Shown here: positions 40,757-48,771 of the stretch, piece after piece
Layout of the letters: every line of letters starts with the position of its first letter
Numbering within the stretch: the stretch's first letter is position 1
Made by a program: the position numbers and the translations under genes
NCBI RefSeq assembly: GCF_026011795.1
Contig: NZ_BRVS01000030.1
Location: 1 to 49,014, forward strand
Length of the DNA stretch: 49,014 nt
From: Arthrobacter mangrovi
GTDB taxonomy: Bacteria > Actinomycetota > Actinomycetes > Actinomycetales > Micrococcaceae
Direction: 5' to 3'
The notes under the pieces: model-generated
Databases searched by the model: none
What the model saw: the letters and a program-made list of their open reading frames with translations, nothing else
Told to the model about the DNA's origin: nothing

Positions 40757-40847
40757 TTCGCTTTGCCTCCATGGCTCCGGCAGCTGGGTGCCGGCCGCCC
40801 CGCCAAGGCCTAGGCTGGTGACCACCACGACAACCTTTGGGAGAACA

Positions 40848-41681
40848 GTGACTGGACAGACGGCACCCCTGCTGGACCTGCGAAACGGCGCCAGCATCCC
40901 GCTGCTGGGCCTGGGCACCTGGCCGTTGGACGACGCGGAGACCGCCGACGCCGTCGAACGCGCCCTTGGCTTGGGCTATCGGCTCATCGACACGGCCGAG
41001 AACTACGGGAACGAGGCCGGCGTCGGGGAAGGCGTGCGCCGCAGCGGGCTGGCCCGCGAAGACGTCTTCATCACCACGAAGTTCAACAAGGAATGGCACA
41101 GTTACGACGGCGCCCGGCGGGCCTTCGAAGCCAGCGCCGGGCGGTTGGGGGTCGAGTATGTGGACCTGCTGCTGATCCACTGGCCGAACCCGGAACAGGA
41201 CCGCTACGTGGAGGCCTTCAAGGGCATGGCCGCACTGCTGGAGGAGGGGCTGGTCAGGGCGATCGGCACCTCCAACTTCAAGCCCGCCCACTTGCAGCGG
41301 CTGTTCGACGCCGGGCTGGTGCCCGACGTCAACCAGATCCAGCTGGATCCGCGGCACACGCGCGGCGACCTGGTCGAACTGCACCGCCGGCACGGCATCG
41401 CCACCGAGGCCTGGAGCCCGCTGGGCCGCGGCGGCTCGCTGCTGCGGGAGCCGGCCATTACCGCACTCGCCGGCAAGTACAACCGGACGCCGGCGCAGAT
41501 CGTGCTGCGCTGGCACACGCAGCAGGGCTTCGTTGCCATCCCCAAGTCCGCCCGGCCGGAGCGCCTCGCCGAGAACCTCGCCGTCTTCGACTTCACGCTC
41601 GACGACGCCGAGGTCCGGGAGCTGTCCGCCCTGGACACCGGCGTGGCGGACATCTACGACGCGGACGAATTCGGTCACTGA
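40848..41681 (+). CDS. Aldo/keto reductase
   Basis: 277 residues from GTG 40848, behind GGGAG; another in-frame GTG at 40818 is nearer to a TAGGCT box but has no site. AKR marks: GASIPLLGLGTWPLDDAETA, GYRLIDTAENYGNEAGVGEG with catalytic Asp and Tyr, VDLLLIHWPNP, AIGTSNF and FVAIPKSARPERLAENL. Same class as the reductase at 8110-8940 but clearly a separate lineage by eye. Substrate unknown. Monocistronic. Confidence 0.85.
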   Translation: MTGQTAPLLDLRNGASIPLLGLGTWPLDDAETADAVERALGLGYRLIDTAENYGNEAGVGEGVRRSGLAREDVFITTKFNKEWHSYDGARRAFEASAGRLGVEYVDLLLIHWPNPEQDRYVEAFKGMAALLEEGLVRAIGTSNFKPAHLQRLFDAGLVPDVNQIQLDPRHTRGDLVELHRRHGIATEAWSPLGRGGSLLREPAITALAGKYNRTPAQIVLRWHTQQGFVAIPKSARPERLAENLAVFDFTLDDAEVRELSALDTGVADIYDADEFGH

Positions 41682-41707
41682 GCCCGGCGCCGGACCTGCC
41701 GGCGGCT

Positions 41708-41739
41708 AGCGGTGGCCGGACAGCTGCCCGGCCACCGCT
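41708..41739. terminator. Intrinsic terminator after the aldo/keto reductase
   Basis: AGCGGTGGCCGG and CCGGCCACCGCT form a perfect 12-pair stem 27 bases after the stop codon. Confidence 0.8.
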
Positions 41740-41749
41740 GCACGACGGC

Positions 41750-41784
41750 GCAGGGCGGCTCCCGTAGCCCGGGAACCGCCCTGC
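41750..41784. terminator. Second terminator, for the minus-strand operon
   Basis: GCAGGGCGG and CCGCCCTGC enclose TCCCG/CGGGA, a long stem with small mismatches, 26 bases after the stop of the first ABC binding protein gene when read on the minus strand. Confidence 0.7.
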
Positions 41785-41809
41785 GCCTTATCGTCCGTCC
41801 GCCCGGCGC

Positions 41810-42802
41810 TTACTGCACCGTCATCGCGCCCACGTCCGGGTCCTTCTCGACGTATCCGTACTTCACCGTCAGCTTGCCCATGTCGCCGAGCACCTCGGTG
41901 GGCAGGTCGGCGTCGAAGGTTTCCATCTTCAGGCCCTTCGCCACGGACTCGTCCATTCCCATGAAGTCCGGCAGCACGGCGCGCACGCCTTCCGGGTCCG
42001 CCTCCGCGGCCGCGAGCGTCTCGGTCACGGCGGCCTTGAAGTCTGACACGATCCCGGGATTCTCGCTGGCGAAGCTTCCGCTGGTGAAGGTCACCATGGT
42101 CGGCAGGCCCGGCAGCGCCTTCTGGTTCGGGTAGCCCAGCAGCTTGTAGTCCTTGTTGGCCAGCGCCTTCGCCTGGAACGGCTCCGGAATCCAGATGGCG
42201 TCCACATTGCCGCGCTCGAGCTGCGCTTCCATGTCCGGGAACGGCATCTCGCTGAACTTCAGCGCCTTCGGGTCGCCGCCGTCGATCGCCGCGCTCTCCA
42301 TGATGGTCAGGTCGCCCTGGGTCTTCAGGGTGTTGACTGCGGTGGTCTTGCCCGCAAGGTCCGCGAAGGATTCGATGCCGGAATCCGCCTTGACGACGAC
42401 GGCATTGATGTCCTCGCCTTCGGCCTTCGAGTTGCTGTAGCCGGTCACGATCTTCATGTCCAGGCCCTTGTCCACGGCCGTCATGACCGAGAGCGGATTG
42501 CCGACGGCGAAGTTCATGGTGCCGGTGGAGACGGCGGGCAGCATGGCCGCGCCGCCCTGGCCGGTCTGGAGCTCGACGTCCAGCCCGTGCTTCTCGAAGA
42601 TCCCCTCGTCGATGCCGTACTGCATGGCGCCGGAGGGGGCGATGGGCAGGACGCCGACGGTGACCTTCTGCAGGCCGCCGCTGGCCGCCGCCCCGCTGCC
42701 GCCCGGCTCGGAGGAGCCGGAGGGCGAACCTGAACCGCAGCCGGTCAGGGCGAGCGCTGCGATCGCGCCGCCGGCCAGCAGTGTGGCAAACCGCTTCTTC
42801 AT
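41810..42802 (-). CDS. ABC transporter substrate-binding lipoprotein (NitT/TauT type), copy 1
   Basis: 330 residues. Lipoprotein signal peptide with lipobox LTGC, then a Ser/Gly-rich linker and the NMT1/SsuA-like periplasmic-binding fold: VTVGVLPIAPSGAMQYGIDE, LPAVSTGTMNFAVGNPLSVM and LERGNVDAIWIPEPFQAKAL. Proteins of this type bind sulfonates, nitrate, thiamine precursors or aromatic acids. The neighbouring gene encodes a closely related protein, so a local duplication occurred. AGGAAGAGG lies 7 bases before ATG 42802. Last gene of the six-gene operon; no permease or ATPase is adjacent, though an ABC ATPase fragment of this type lies at the window end. Confidence 0.87.
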   Translation of the reverse strand: MKKRFATLLAGGAIAALALTGCGSGSPSGSSEPGGSGAAASGGLQKVTVGVLPIAPSGAMQYGIDEGIFEKHGLDVELQTGQGGAAMLPAVSTGTMNFAVGNPLSVMTAVDKGLDMKIVTGYSNSKAEGEDINAVVVKADSGIESFADLAGKTTAVNTLKTQGDLTIMESAAIDGGDPKALKFSEMPFPDMEAQLERGNVDAIWIPEPFQAKALANKDYKLLGYPNQKALPGLPTMVTFTSGSFASENPGIVSDFKAAVTETLAAAEADPEGVRAVLPDFMGMDESVAKGLKMETFDADLPTEVLGDMGKLTVKYGYVEKDPDVGAMTVQ

Positions 42803-42836
42803 AGTGATGCCTCTTCCTTGAGGTGGTTGGGGGCCG

Positions 42837-43826
42837 CTACTTGACCAGGACGGCGTTGACGTCCGGTGCCTTCGAAACAAAGTCGTACTTCTGCATCAGC
42901 TCGCCGAGCTTGGTCATCTGCTCGGTCCGCAGTTCACCGGAGAACTCTTCCATGTTGATCGCCTGGGCCTTTGCCTCGTCGAGCTTGAGGAAGGTGGCCA
43001 CGGTACTCTTCAGCCCCTTCTGGTCGGCCTCGGCCGCGTCCAAGGTCTCGGCGAGTGCGGCCTTGAAGTCCGCGACGGCCTCCGGGTTTTCCTGGGCGTA
43101 CTTGCCGGAGGTAAAGGCCACCATCGTCGGCAGCCCGGGGATGACCTCCTGGTAGTTGTAGCCCAGCAGCTTGTTGTTCTCGTCGGCCAGCGCGTTGGCC
43201 ACGAACGGCTCTGCCATCCACGCGGCGTCGATATTGCCCCGCTCCAGCTGCGCCGGCGCATCCGGGAAGGCGACCTCGCTGAACTTCACGGCCTTGGGGT
43301 CCCCGCCATCCTTCTCGACGGCCTCCATGATGGTCAGGTCGCCCTGCGTGTTCACCGCGTTGACGGACACGGTCTTGCCCGCCAGGTCCTTCCACGAATT
43401 GATCCCGGAGTCCTTCTGGACGACGACACCGGTGATGTCGTCACCCTCGGCCTTTGAATTCGAGTAGCCCGAGACGATTTTCATGTCCAGGCCCTTGTCC
43501 ACGGCGACGAGGGTGGAGAGGGGGTTGCCGATTCCAATGTTGATGCTGCCCGTCGAGACCGCCGGAAGCATGGCCGCGCCCGCGGAGCTGGTCTGGAACT
43601 CGATGTCCAGGCCGTGCTTCTCGAAGATGCCCTTGTCGATCCCGTACTGCACGGCGGCCGACGGCGCGATCGGCAGGACGCCGACAACAACCTTGGTCAG
43701 GTCCCCGTTGGCGGCTTCGGAGCCGGCCGGAGCCGCGCCGCCGGACGGCGAACCGCTGCCGCAGCCCGTCAGCGCCAGCGCAGCGACTGCGGCGACCGCA
43801 AGCATCTTGCCGAAGTGCTTCTTCAT
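42837..43826 (-). CDS. ABC transporter substrate-binding lipoprotein (NitT/TauT type), copy 2
   Basis: 329 residues. Lipobox LTGC and the same fold as copy 1, with matching blocks VVVGVLPIAPSAAVQYGIDK, LPAVSTGSINIGIGNPLSTL and LERGNIDAAWMAEPFVANAL, so the two are paralogues of the same length. Differences concentrate in the C-terminal third. Lies 34 bases upstream of copy 1. Two receptors may serve one transporter with related substrates. CTAGGAG precedes the ATG. Confidence 0.87.
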   Translation of the reverse strand: MKKHFGKMLAVAAVAALALTGCGSGSPSGGAAPAGSEAANGDLTKVVVGVLPIAPSAAVQYGIDKGIFEKHGLDIEFQTSSAGAAMLPAVSTGSINIGIGNPLSTLVAVDKGLDMKIVSGYSNSKAEGDDITGVVVQKDSGINSWKDLAGKTVSVNAVNTQGDLTIMEAVEKDGGDPKAVKFSEVAFPDAPAQLERGNIDAAWMAEPFVANALADENNKLLGYNYQEVIPGLPTMVAFTSGKYAQENPEAVADFKAALAETLDAAEADQKGLKSTVATFLKLDEAKAQAINMEEFSGELRTEQMTKLGELMQKYDFVSKAPDVNAVLVK

Positions 43827-43869
43827 ACTCTGCTCCTAGAAGTGGTGGGCCGTAGTGGTCGGCCGGGGG

Positions 43870-44334
43870 TCAGGCGTAGAACCGGGCGAGGAATTCGGCG
43901 ACGACGGCCGGACGCTCCTCGCCTTCGATCTCGATGGTGTTGCTGGTCTTGATCTGGACGCCGCCCTTGACCTCGGTGACCTCGGTGATCGTGGAGTGCA
44001 TGCGGACCTTCGCGCCGACCTTGACCGGATTGGTGAACCGGACGCGGTCCAGGCCGTAGTTGACCTTGGTCTTGACGCCCTCGACGTCGAACAGCTCGCT
44101 CCAGAACGGAATGATCAGCGACAAGCTGAGGAAGCCATGGGCAATCGGGGCGCCGAACGGACCGTCCTTGGCGCGCTCCGGGTCGACGTGGATCCACTGG
44201 TGGTCGTTGGTCGCCTCGGCAAAGGTGTTGATCTGCTCCTGCGTGATCTCGATGTAGCTGGTGTAGCCGAGGTCTTTGCCGACCAGGCCGGGCAGTTCCT
44301 CGAACGTGACGGTGGTAGTGCTGGCGGTGCTCAT
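43870..44334 (-). CDS. MaoC-family enoyl-CoA hydratase
   Basis: 154 residues from ATG 44334. Hotdog hydratase: the hydratase-2 catalytic motif is DHQWIHVDPERAKDGPFGAP with Asp and His, followed by IAHGFLSLSLIIPFWSELFD. It hydrates trans-enoyl-CoA, giving a 3-hydroxyacyl-CoA for the neighbouring SDR. Downstream of the acyl-CoA dehydrogenase by 46 bases. ORF extension upstream to 44421 lacks similarity. Confidence 0.9.
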   Translation of the reverse strand: MSTASTTTVTFEELPGLVGKDLGYTSYIEITQEQINTFAEATNDHQWIHVDPERAKDGPFGAPIAHGFLSLSLIIPFWSELFDVEGVKTKVNYGLDRVRFTNPVKVGAKVRMHSTITEVTEVKGGVQIKTSNTIEIEGEERPAVVAEFLARFYA

Positions 44335-44380
44335 GGGATGCTCCTCGTGGTGCTTGCGGGTGGGTCCGGCGTTGGCCGGT

Positions 44381-45583
44381 CTAGCGGAAAGCCCCGGTGC
44401 CGGTGATAGCCCGGCCCACAATCAGGGCGTTGATTTCGTGTGTGCCTTCGTAGGAGTAGACGGCTTCGGCATCCGCGTGGAAACGCGCGACGTCGGTGTC
44501 CAGCGTGATCCCGTTGCCTCCTACCAGCTCGCGCGCCAGGGCGACGGTTTCCCGCATCCGGGCGCAGGTGAACATCTTGGCCAGCGCGGAGTTCTCGTCC
44601 TTGAAGATGCCGGCCTCCTGCTGCTGGGTCAGCCGAACCACCATGCCGAGCGAGGACGTGACGTTACCCAGCATCGTGGCAAGCTTCTCCTGCACCAGCT
44701 GGAAACCGGCCAGCGGCTTGCCGAACTGCTCGCGCCCCGTCACGTACCGCACGGCGGCCTCGTAGGCTCCGGCCTGCAGCCCGGCGGCGATCCAGGCGAC
44801 GTCCGACCGCATGTTGCGCAGCAGGCCGGCGACGTCGGCGAAGGAATTGATCCGCTGCAGGCGCTCGGATTCCGGCACGCGGACGTCCGTCAGCGTGATG
44901 TCCGAGTTCTGCATCATGCGCAGCGCGGTCTTGCGCTGGATCTTGGACAGCTCCACGCCCGGCACGTCGGTGGGCACCAGGAACGCCTTGACCTGCCCGT
45001 CCGCCTCGTCGCGGGCGAACACGGCCAGCACATCGGCCGAGACAGCTCCGCCGATCCAGCGCTTGTGCCCGTTGATGACCCAGTCCCCGCCGTCGCGCCG
45101 CGCGCTGGTCGCCAGCCCGCCGGCAATGTCGGAGCCATGCTCCGGCTCGGTCAGCGCGAACACGCCCTTGTACTCGAAGGAGCGGATCAGCGGATCCAGC
45201 CGCGCCGCCTGCTCGTCGCTGCCGCCGAGGTTGACCGCAGTGCGGAAGAGGCCGGACTGGGCGTTGTAGAACGTCGCCACGGAGGCATCGGTCCGGGCCA
45301 GCTCGAAGTTCCGGAAGCCGGTGTACAGGCCGCCGGGCACCGCGCCGCCCGCGGTCAGCTCCTCCGGGTCCATCAGCCTGAGGTCGAACAGCGGCTTGGT
45401 GATCTGGTAGGGAAACTCGCCCTGCTCCCAGTAGTCCGCCAGCAACGGCTTGACCTGCTGGTCCAGCACCGCCCGCAGCCGGCTCAGCACCGACAGCTCG
45501 GCCCCGCTGAGCAGGGACGAGAAACCGTACTGGTCCGAGGGATAGAGCGCGGTCTGCTCCTGCACGCCGGCGGCGGCGCTCAC
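44381..45583 (-). CDS. Acyl-CoA dehydrogenase, glutaryl-CoA dehydrogenase-like
   Basis: 400 residues from GTG 45583, which overlaps the amidohydrolase stop as GTGA. FAD flavoenzyme: GVFALTEPEHGSDIAGGLAT and WVINGHKRWIGGA bind flavin and substrate, and the catalytic Glu is in SYEGTHEINALIVGRAITG near residue 382, the form seen in glutaryl-CoA dehydrogenases (YEGTHDIHALILGRAITG). ELARTDASVATFYNAQSGL also matches that subgroup. It oxidises an acyl-CoA to the enoyl-CoA; whether it also decarboxylates is not known. Open sequence to 45856 is a shadow. Confidence 0.88.
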   Translation of the reverse strand: MSAAAGVQEQTALYPSDQYGFSSLLSGAELSVLSRLRAVLDQQVKPLLADYWEQGEFPYQITKPLFDLRLMDPEELTAGGAVPGGLYTGFRNFELARTDASVATFYNAQSGLFRTAVNLGGSDEQAARLDPLIRSFEYKGVFALTEPEHGSDIAGGLATSARRDGGDWVINGHKRWIGGAVSADVLAVFARDEADGQVKAFLVPTDVPGVELSKIQRKTALRMMQNSDITLTDVRVPESERLQRINSFADVAGLLRNMRSDVAWIAAGLQAGAYEAAVRYVTGREQFGKPLAGFQLVQEKLATMLGNVTSSLGMVVRLTQQQEAGIFKDENSALAKMFTCARMRETVALARELVGGNGITLDTDVARFHADAEAVYSYEGTHEINALIVGRAITGTGAFR

Positions 45584-46485
45584 GGCTGCCCGCCCGTGCC
45601 CAGTCCCAGCAGGCGCATCGCGTTGTGCTTGAGGATCTTCGGCCGGACCTCGTCCTTCAGCGGCAGGTCGGCAAAGGCACCCAGCCACTTCTGCGGCGTG
45701 ATTAGGGGGAAATCCGTTCCGAAGAGGACCTTGTCCTGCAGCATGGAGTTGGAGGCCCTTACCAGCGACTCCGGGAAGTACTTCGGCGACCAGCCCGAGA
45801 GGTCGATCCACACGTTGGACTTGTGCGTGGCGATCGAGTTGGCCTCGTCCTGCCACGGCACCGAGGGGTGCGCCATGATGACCTGCAGCCCCGGGAAGTC
45901 CGCCGCGACAGCGTCCAGCAGCAGCGGGTTGGAGTAGGCCAGCTTGATCCCGTAACCGCCGGGCAGGCCGGCGCCCATGCCGTTCTGGCCGGTGTGGAAG
46001 ATCGCCGGCAGGCCGATCTCCTGCAGCGCCTCCCAGAGAGGGTAGAACTCCCCCTGGCTCGGGTCGAAGCCCTGGAGGCTCGGGTGGAACTTGAAGCCAC
46101 GGACCCCATAGTCCTCCGCCAGCCGCTTGGCCCGCACAATCGCTTCCGACCCGGTCAGCGGGTCCACGGAGCCGAACGGGATCAGCACGTCATTGTTCCG
46201 CGCGGCCCCTTCGACGATGTCCTCGATGCTGTTCGGCTTGTGCGAAAGCTTGGTCCGCGCATCCACGGTGAACACGACGGCGGCCATGTTCAGCGCCCGG
46301 TAGGTCTCGGCGATGCTGTCCAGGGACGGCGTCCGCTCCTCCGCCTTGAAGTAGGCACTGGACGCGTCCATCAGCGCCGGGGGCAGCGAACAGTGCCCGT
46401 GGCCGTCGATCTCCACATGCACGTGCATGTCGATCGCATCCAGCGCCGCCGCGTCGACGCCGAGCTCGTACGCCTTGACCGCCAC
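45580..46485 (-). CDS. Amidohydrolase-2 (ACMSD-like) family protein
   Basis: 301 residues from GTG 46485, whose first base is the last base of the SDR stop (TAGTG). Metal-dependent TIM barrel: DMHVHV supplies the first two His, then FHTGQ, MAHPSVPW and FGTDFPLI with the catalytic Asp. The family includes decarboxylases of aromatic or muconate-type acids and lactone or nitrile hydrolases. With an acyl-CoA dehydrogenase, a hydratase and an SDR it could open or decarboxylate a ring or acid intermediate; the substrate is unknown. Confidence 0.83.
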   Translation of the reverse strand: MAVKAYELGVDAAALDAIDMHVHVEIDGHGHCSLPPALMDASSAYFKAEERTPSLDSIAETYRALNMAAVVFTVDARTKLSHKPNSIEDIVEGAARNNDVLIPFGSVDPLTGSEAIVRAKRLAEDYGVRGFKFHPSLQGFDPSQGEFYPLWEALQEIGLPAIFHTGQNGMGAGLPGGYGIKLAYSNPLLLDAVAADFPGLQVIMAHPSVPWQDEANSIATHKSNVWIDLSGWSPKYFPESLVRASNSMLQDKVLFGTDFPLITPQKWLGAFADLPLKDEVRPKILKHNAMRLLGLGTGGQP

Positions 46486-47420
46486 TACTTGCTCCCCGCC
46501 GTCTCCGGCTGCAGTTCCGCCGGCAGCGGCGGGAACTCCTCGCCGACGCTCTGCAGCTGCCGGCCGAACAGCTCGTCGAACTGCTCGCCCAGCGCCTCGT
46601 AGGTCCAGCCGCCGTCGCGGTACTCGGTCGCCACGGCCTCCGGGTGGGACCACAGCTGCAAGCGGTCGCCGCCGACGCCGATCGCCTGGCCGGTGACCTT
46701 GGCGGCCGCATCGGAGGCGAGGTACGCGACCAGCCCGGCAACGTCGTCGGCCGTTCCGAAACCAAGCTCCTTGCGGAAGAAGTCCGGCATGGCCTCTCCG
46801 CGCTCATCCGCCTCGACCGCCTTCTGGAAGAAGGGCACGGTCTTGGTCATCGCGGTGGCGGCGACCGGAATGACGGCGTTGGCGGTGACGCCGGCCTTCT
46901 TCATCTCCAGCGCCCAGGTGCGGACCATGCCCACGATCCCGGCCTTGGCGGCGGCATAGTTCGTCTGGCCGAAGTTGCCGCGCTGGCCGGTGGGCGAGCC
47001 GATGGTGATGATGCGGCCGGCGATGCCGTTCTCCTTGAAGTAGGCGTAGGCCTCGCGGACGCAGGTGAAGGTGCCGCGCAGGTGCACGTTGATGACCAGG
47101 TCGAAGTCCTCGTCCGTCATCTTCAGCAGCGACTTGTCGCGCAGCACGCCCGCATTGGTGACCAGGATGTCCAGCCGGCCGAAATTGTCGACGGCGGCAG
47201 CCACCAGCTGCTTCGCAGTCTCCGTCGGGCCCACCGGGGCCACCACGGCTACCGCCCGGCCACCCGTGGCGGTGATGCTGGCAACGGCTTCGTCCGCGAC
47301 CTGCTGGTCAACGTCGTTAATCACGACGGCGGCGCCCTGCTTCGCCAGTTCCTGGGCATAGGCCAGGCCAAGCCCGCGGCCGCTGCCGGTAACGATGGCT
47401 GCTTTTCCTGCCAGTGACAT
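46485..47420 (-). CDS. Short-chain dehydrogenase (3-hydroxyacyl-CoA type)
   Basis: 311 residues from ATG 47420 behind AAAGGAG. Rossmann motif VTGSGRGLGLAYAQELAKQG, catalytic Ser in ITIGSPTGQRG and YAAAK. The extended C-terminus (EAVATEYRDGGWTYEALGEQ) is longer than in a classical 250-residue SDR and resembles the MFE-2/HSD17B4 group, supporting a 3-hydroxyacyl-CoA substrate. First gene of the operon, divergent from the MarR gene with a promoter and palindrome between them. Confidence 0.87.
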   Translation of the reverse strand: MSLAGKAAIVTGSGRGLGLAYAQELAKQGAAVVINDVDQQVADEAVASITATGGRAVAVVAPVGPTETAKQLVAAAVDNFGRLDILVTNAGVLRDKSLLKMTDEDFDLVINVHLRGTFTCVREAYAYFKENGIAGRIITIGSPTGQRGNFGQTNYAAAKAGIVGMVRTWALEMKKAGVTANAVIPVAATAMTKTVPFFQKAVEADERGEAMPDFFRKELGFGTADDVAGLVAYLASDAAAKVTGQAIGVGGDRLQLWSHPEAVATEYRDGGWTYEALGEQFDELFGRQLQSVGEEFPPLPAELQPETAGSK

Positions 47421-47482
47421 TACGAAAGCTCCTTTGCTCAGGTGCCGGCCGATCGCCGGAACCAGCGTGCGACTGTTCCAAA

Positions 47483-47515
47483 ATCAATGACAACGTATAC
47501 CATTGATAAAGTCAA
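47483..47515. promoter_or_regulatory. Palindromic operator with overlapping divergent promoters
   Basis: ATCAATG (47483-47489) and CATTGAT (47501-47507) are perfect 7-base arms around an 11-base spacer. On the minus strand TTGACT (47515-47510) is followed after 17 bases by TGTCAT (47492-47487), a fair promoter for the six-gene operon. On the plus strand TATACC (47496-47501) inside the palindrome may be the marR -10. A MarR dimer bound here would block both. Confidence 0.6.
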
Positions 47516-47557
47516 CAGATTTTCGGCAGGACCTGCCCGGACAAGATGCGAGGAACC

Positions 47558-48076
47558 ATGGCGGTACAGAAGACGGCAGAGCCCCGCTCCGCCCGCACAA
47601 CCGAGGCGGCGGAAGCGGAAGAGGCGGCCGCGGGTCCGGAGCGGCTCATGGCCGCCGAACTGGCCGACGAAATCGAGTTCCTGACCGCGCGCGCCCGCTC
47701 CGTGGGCTCCGGCCGGGCGAACATCGCCCTCAAAGAGCTGGACCTCAAGGTACGCTCCTACTCGGTGCTGTCGCTGGCTTGCAGCGACCTCAACCCCTCG
47801 CAGCGCGAACTGGCCGACTTCCTCAGCCTGGATCCCAGCCAGATCGTGGCCCTCGTGGACGAACTCGAACGCCGCGGAGCCGTCACCCGGGAAGCCGACG
47901 CCCGCGACCGCCGATCCAAGGTCATCGCCGCCACCCCGGAGGGACGACGGCTCTACAAGCAGGCCTTCGCCTTGGTGCGCACTTCCGAAGAGCACTCGCT
48001 CGGCGAGCTCAGTCACGAAGAACGCGGCCAGCTCCGCGCCCTGCTCAGGCGCATCGCTTTCAAGTCCGCCGACTGA
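47558..48076 (+). CDS. MarR-family regulator of the adjacent catabolic operon
   Basis: 172 residues from ATG 47558, behind GAGGAACC; ATG 47546 is in frame but has no site. Winged helix: YSVLSLACSDLNPSQRELAD, FLSLDPSQIVALVDELERRG and AVTREADARDRRSKVIAATP (the DxRDRR wing). The N-terminal 30 residues are a variable Ala/Glu-rich arm. It is divergent from the SDR-amidohydrolase-dehydrogenase operon across a palindrome, so repression relieved by a CoA thioester or aromatic acid is the best guess, as for many MarR proteins of this group. Confidence 0.87.
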   Translation: MAVQKTAEPRSARTTEAAEAEEAAAGPERLMAAELADEIEFLTARARSVGSGRANIALKELDLKVRSYSVLSLACSDLNPSQRELADFLSLDPSQIVALVDELERRGAVTREADARDRRSKVIAATPEGRRLYKQAFALVRTSEEHSLGELSHEERGQLRALLRRIAFKSAD

Positions 48077-48080
48077 GGAG

Positions 48081-48104
48081 CGGCGGCCCGGCCGGGGTCC
48101 GCCG
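48081..48104. terminator. Hairpin after the MarR gene
   Basis: CGGCGG and CCGCCG enclose the self-complementary CCCGGCCGGG just after the stop codon. GC-only and without T tract, so only a moderate call. Confidence 0.45.
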
Positions 48105-48163
48105 TGTCACGATGTTGAGGAAGACGGTCTCCTGGATCGCGGCCGCGGCCGCTGGGGCTAACG

Positions 48164-48583
48164 CTACAGACGTTTGACCAGCAGGTTCGGATGCAGCTCC
48201 CGCCAGCCGTCCTGCTGCAGCTCGGACGAATCGAAGCCGTCCGTCACGAGCATGGCCTGCACACCATCGATGCCGGTCGCCACCGGCGCCTTCTCCGCGC
48301 AGCCCACGACCCAGGACGAGCCGTCGCGCTGCCCGTCGATCACAATGCATGCCGCGGACGCCGCCCCGTCGGCCGCGGGTTTCGCCGCATAGAACGCGAC
48401 TCCATCGGACTCGGCCAGGAAACGGGAGCTCGCGGTGTCCAGCTCAGCCGCCTTCAGGTATGCCGGCAGGGCGTCGCGTGGTGCCGCCTCTTCCTCGAAA
48501 GCACCTACTCCCTCGGGAGCACCGCAGGCCGCCAGCATCAACGCGGCCAGCCCGGTGACCACTGACAGAATCATCCGCCTCAT
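48164..48583 (-). CDS. Small lipoprotein of unknown function
   Basis: 139 residues from ATG 48583, behind GGGGAGG. MRRMILSVVTGLAALMLAAC gives a lipoprotein signal with Cys20. The mature domain holds two further cysteines (AACIVID and VVGCAEK), likely a disulfide, and an alpha/beta pattern ending DGWRELHPNLLVKRL. I recognise no family. Monocistronic, convergent with the marR gene. Confidence 0.75.
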   Translation of the reverse strand: MRRMILSVVTGLAALMLAACGAPEGVGAFEEEAAPRDALPAYLKAAELDTASSRFLAESDGVAFYAAKPAADGAASAACIVIDGQRDGSSWVVGCAEKAPVATGIDGVQAMLVTDGFDSSELQQDGWRELHPNLLVKRL

Positions 48584-48699
48584 AGCCAGCCTCCCCTCGG
48601 TCCAACCAAAGTAAGCGCAGCCCAAGTGGAGGGCGGAGCGGTTCCCGGCTTCGTTTCGATAACGGTTCCGGACACCGCCCCTCCCCTGCGCAAACGGCG

Positions 48700-48726
48700 G
48701 TTGCCCTCCCCTACAGGAAGGGCAAC
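48700..48726 (-). terminator. Terminator of the ABC ATPase gene
   Basis: GTTGCCCT and AGGGCAAC form an 8-pair stem with further partial pairing inside, 46 bases after the ATPase stop when read on the minus strand. Confidence 0.6.
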
Positions 48727-48771
48727 TGCCACTGGGACCCTGCTGGAGCTTCCCGGTACGGCCGAAGACGC

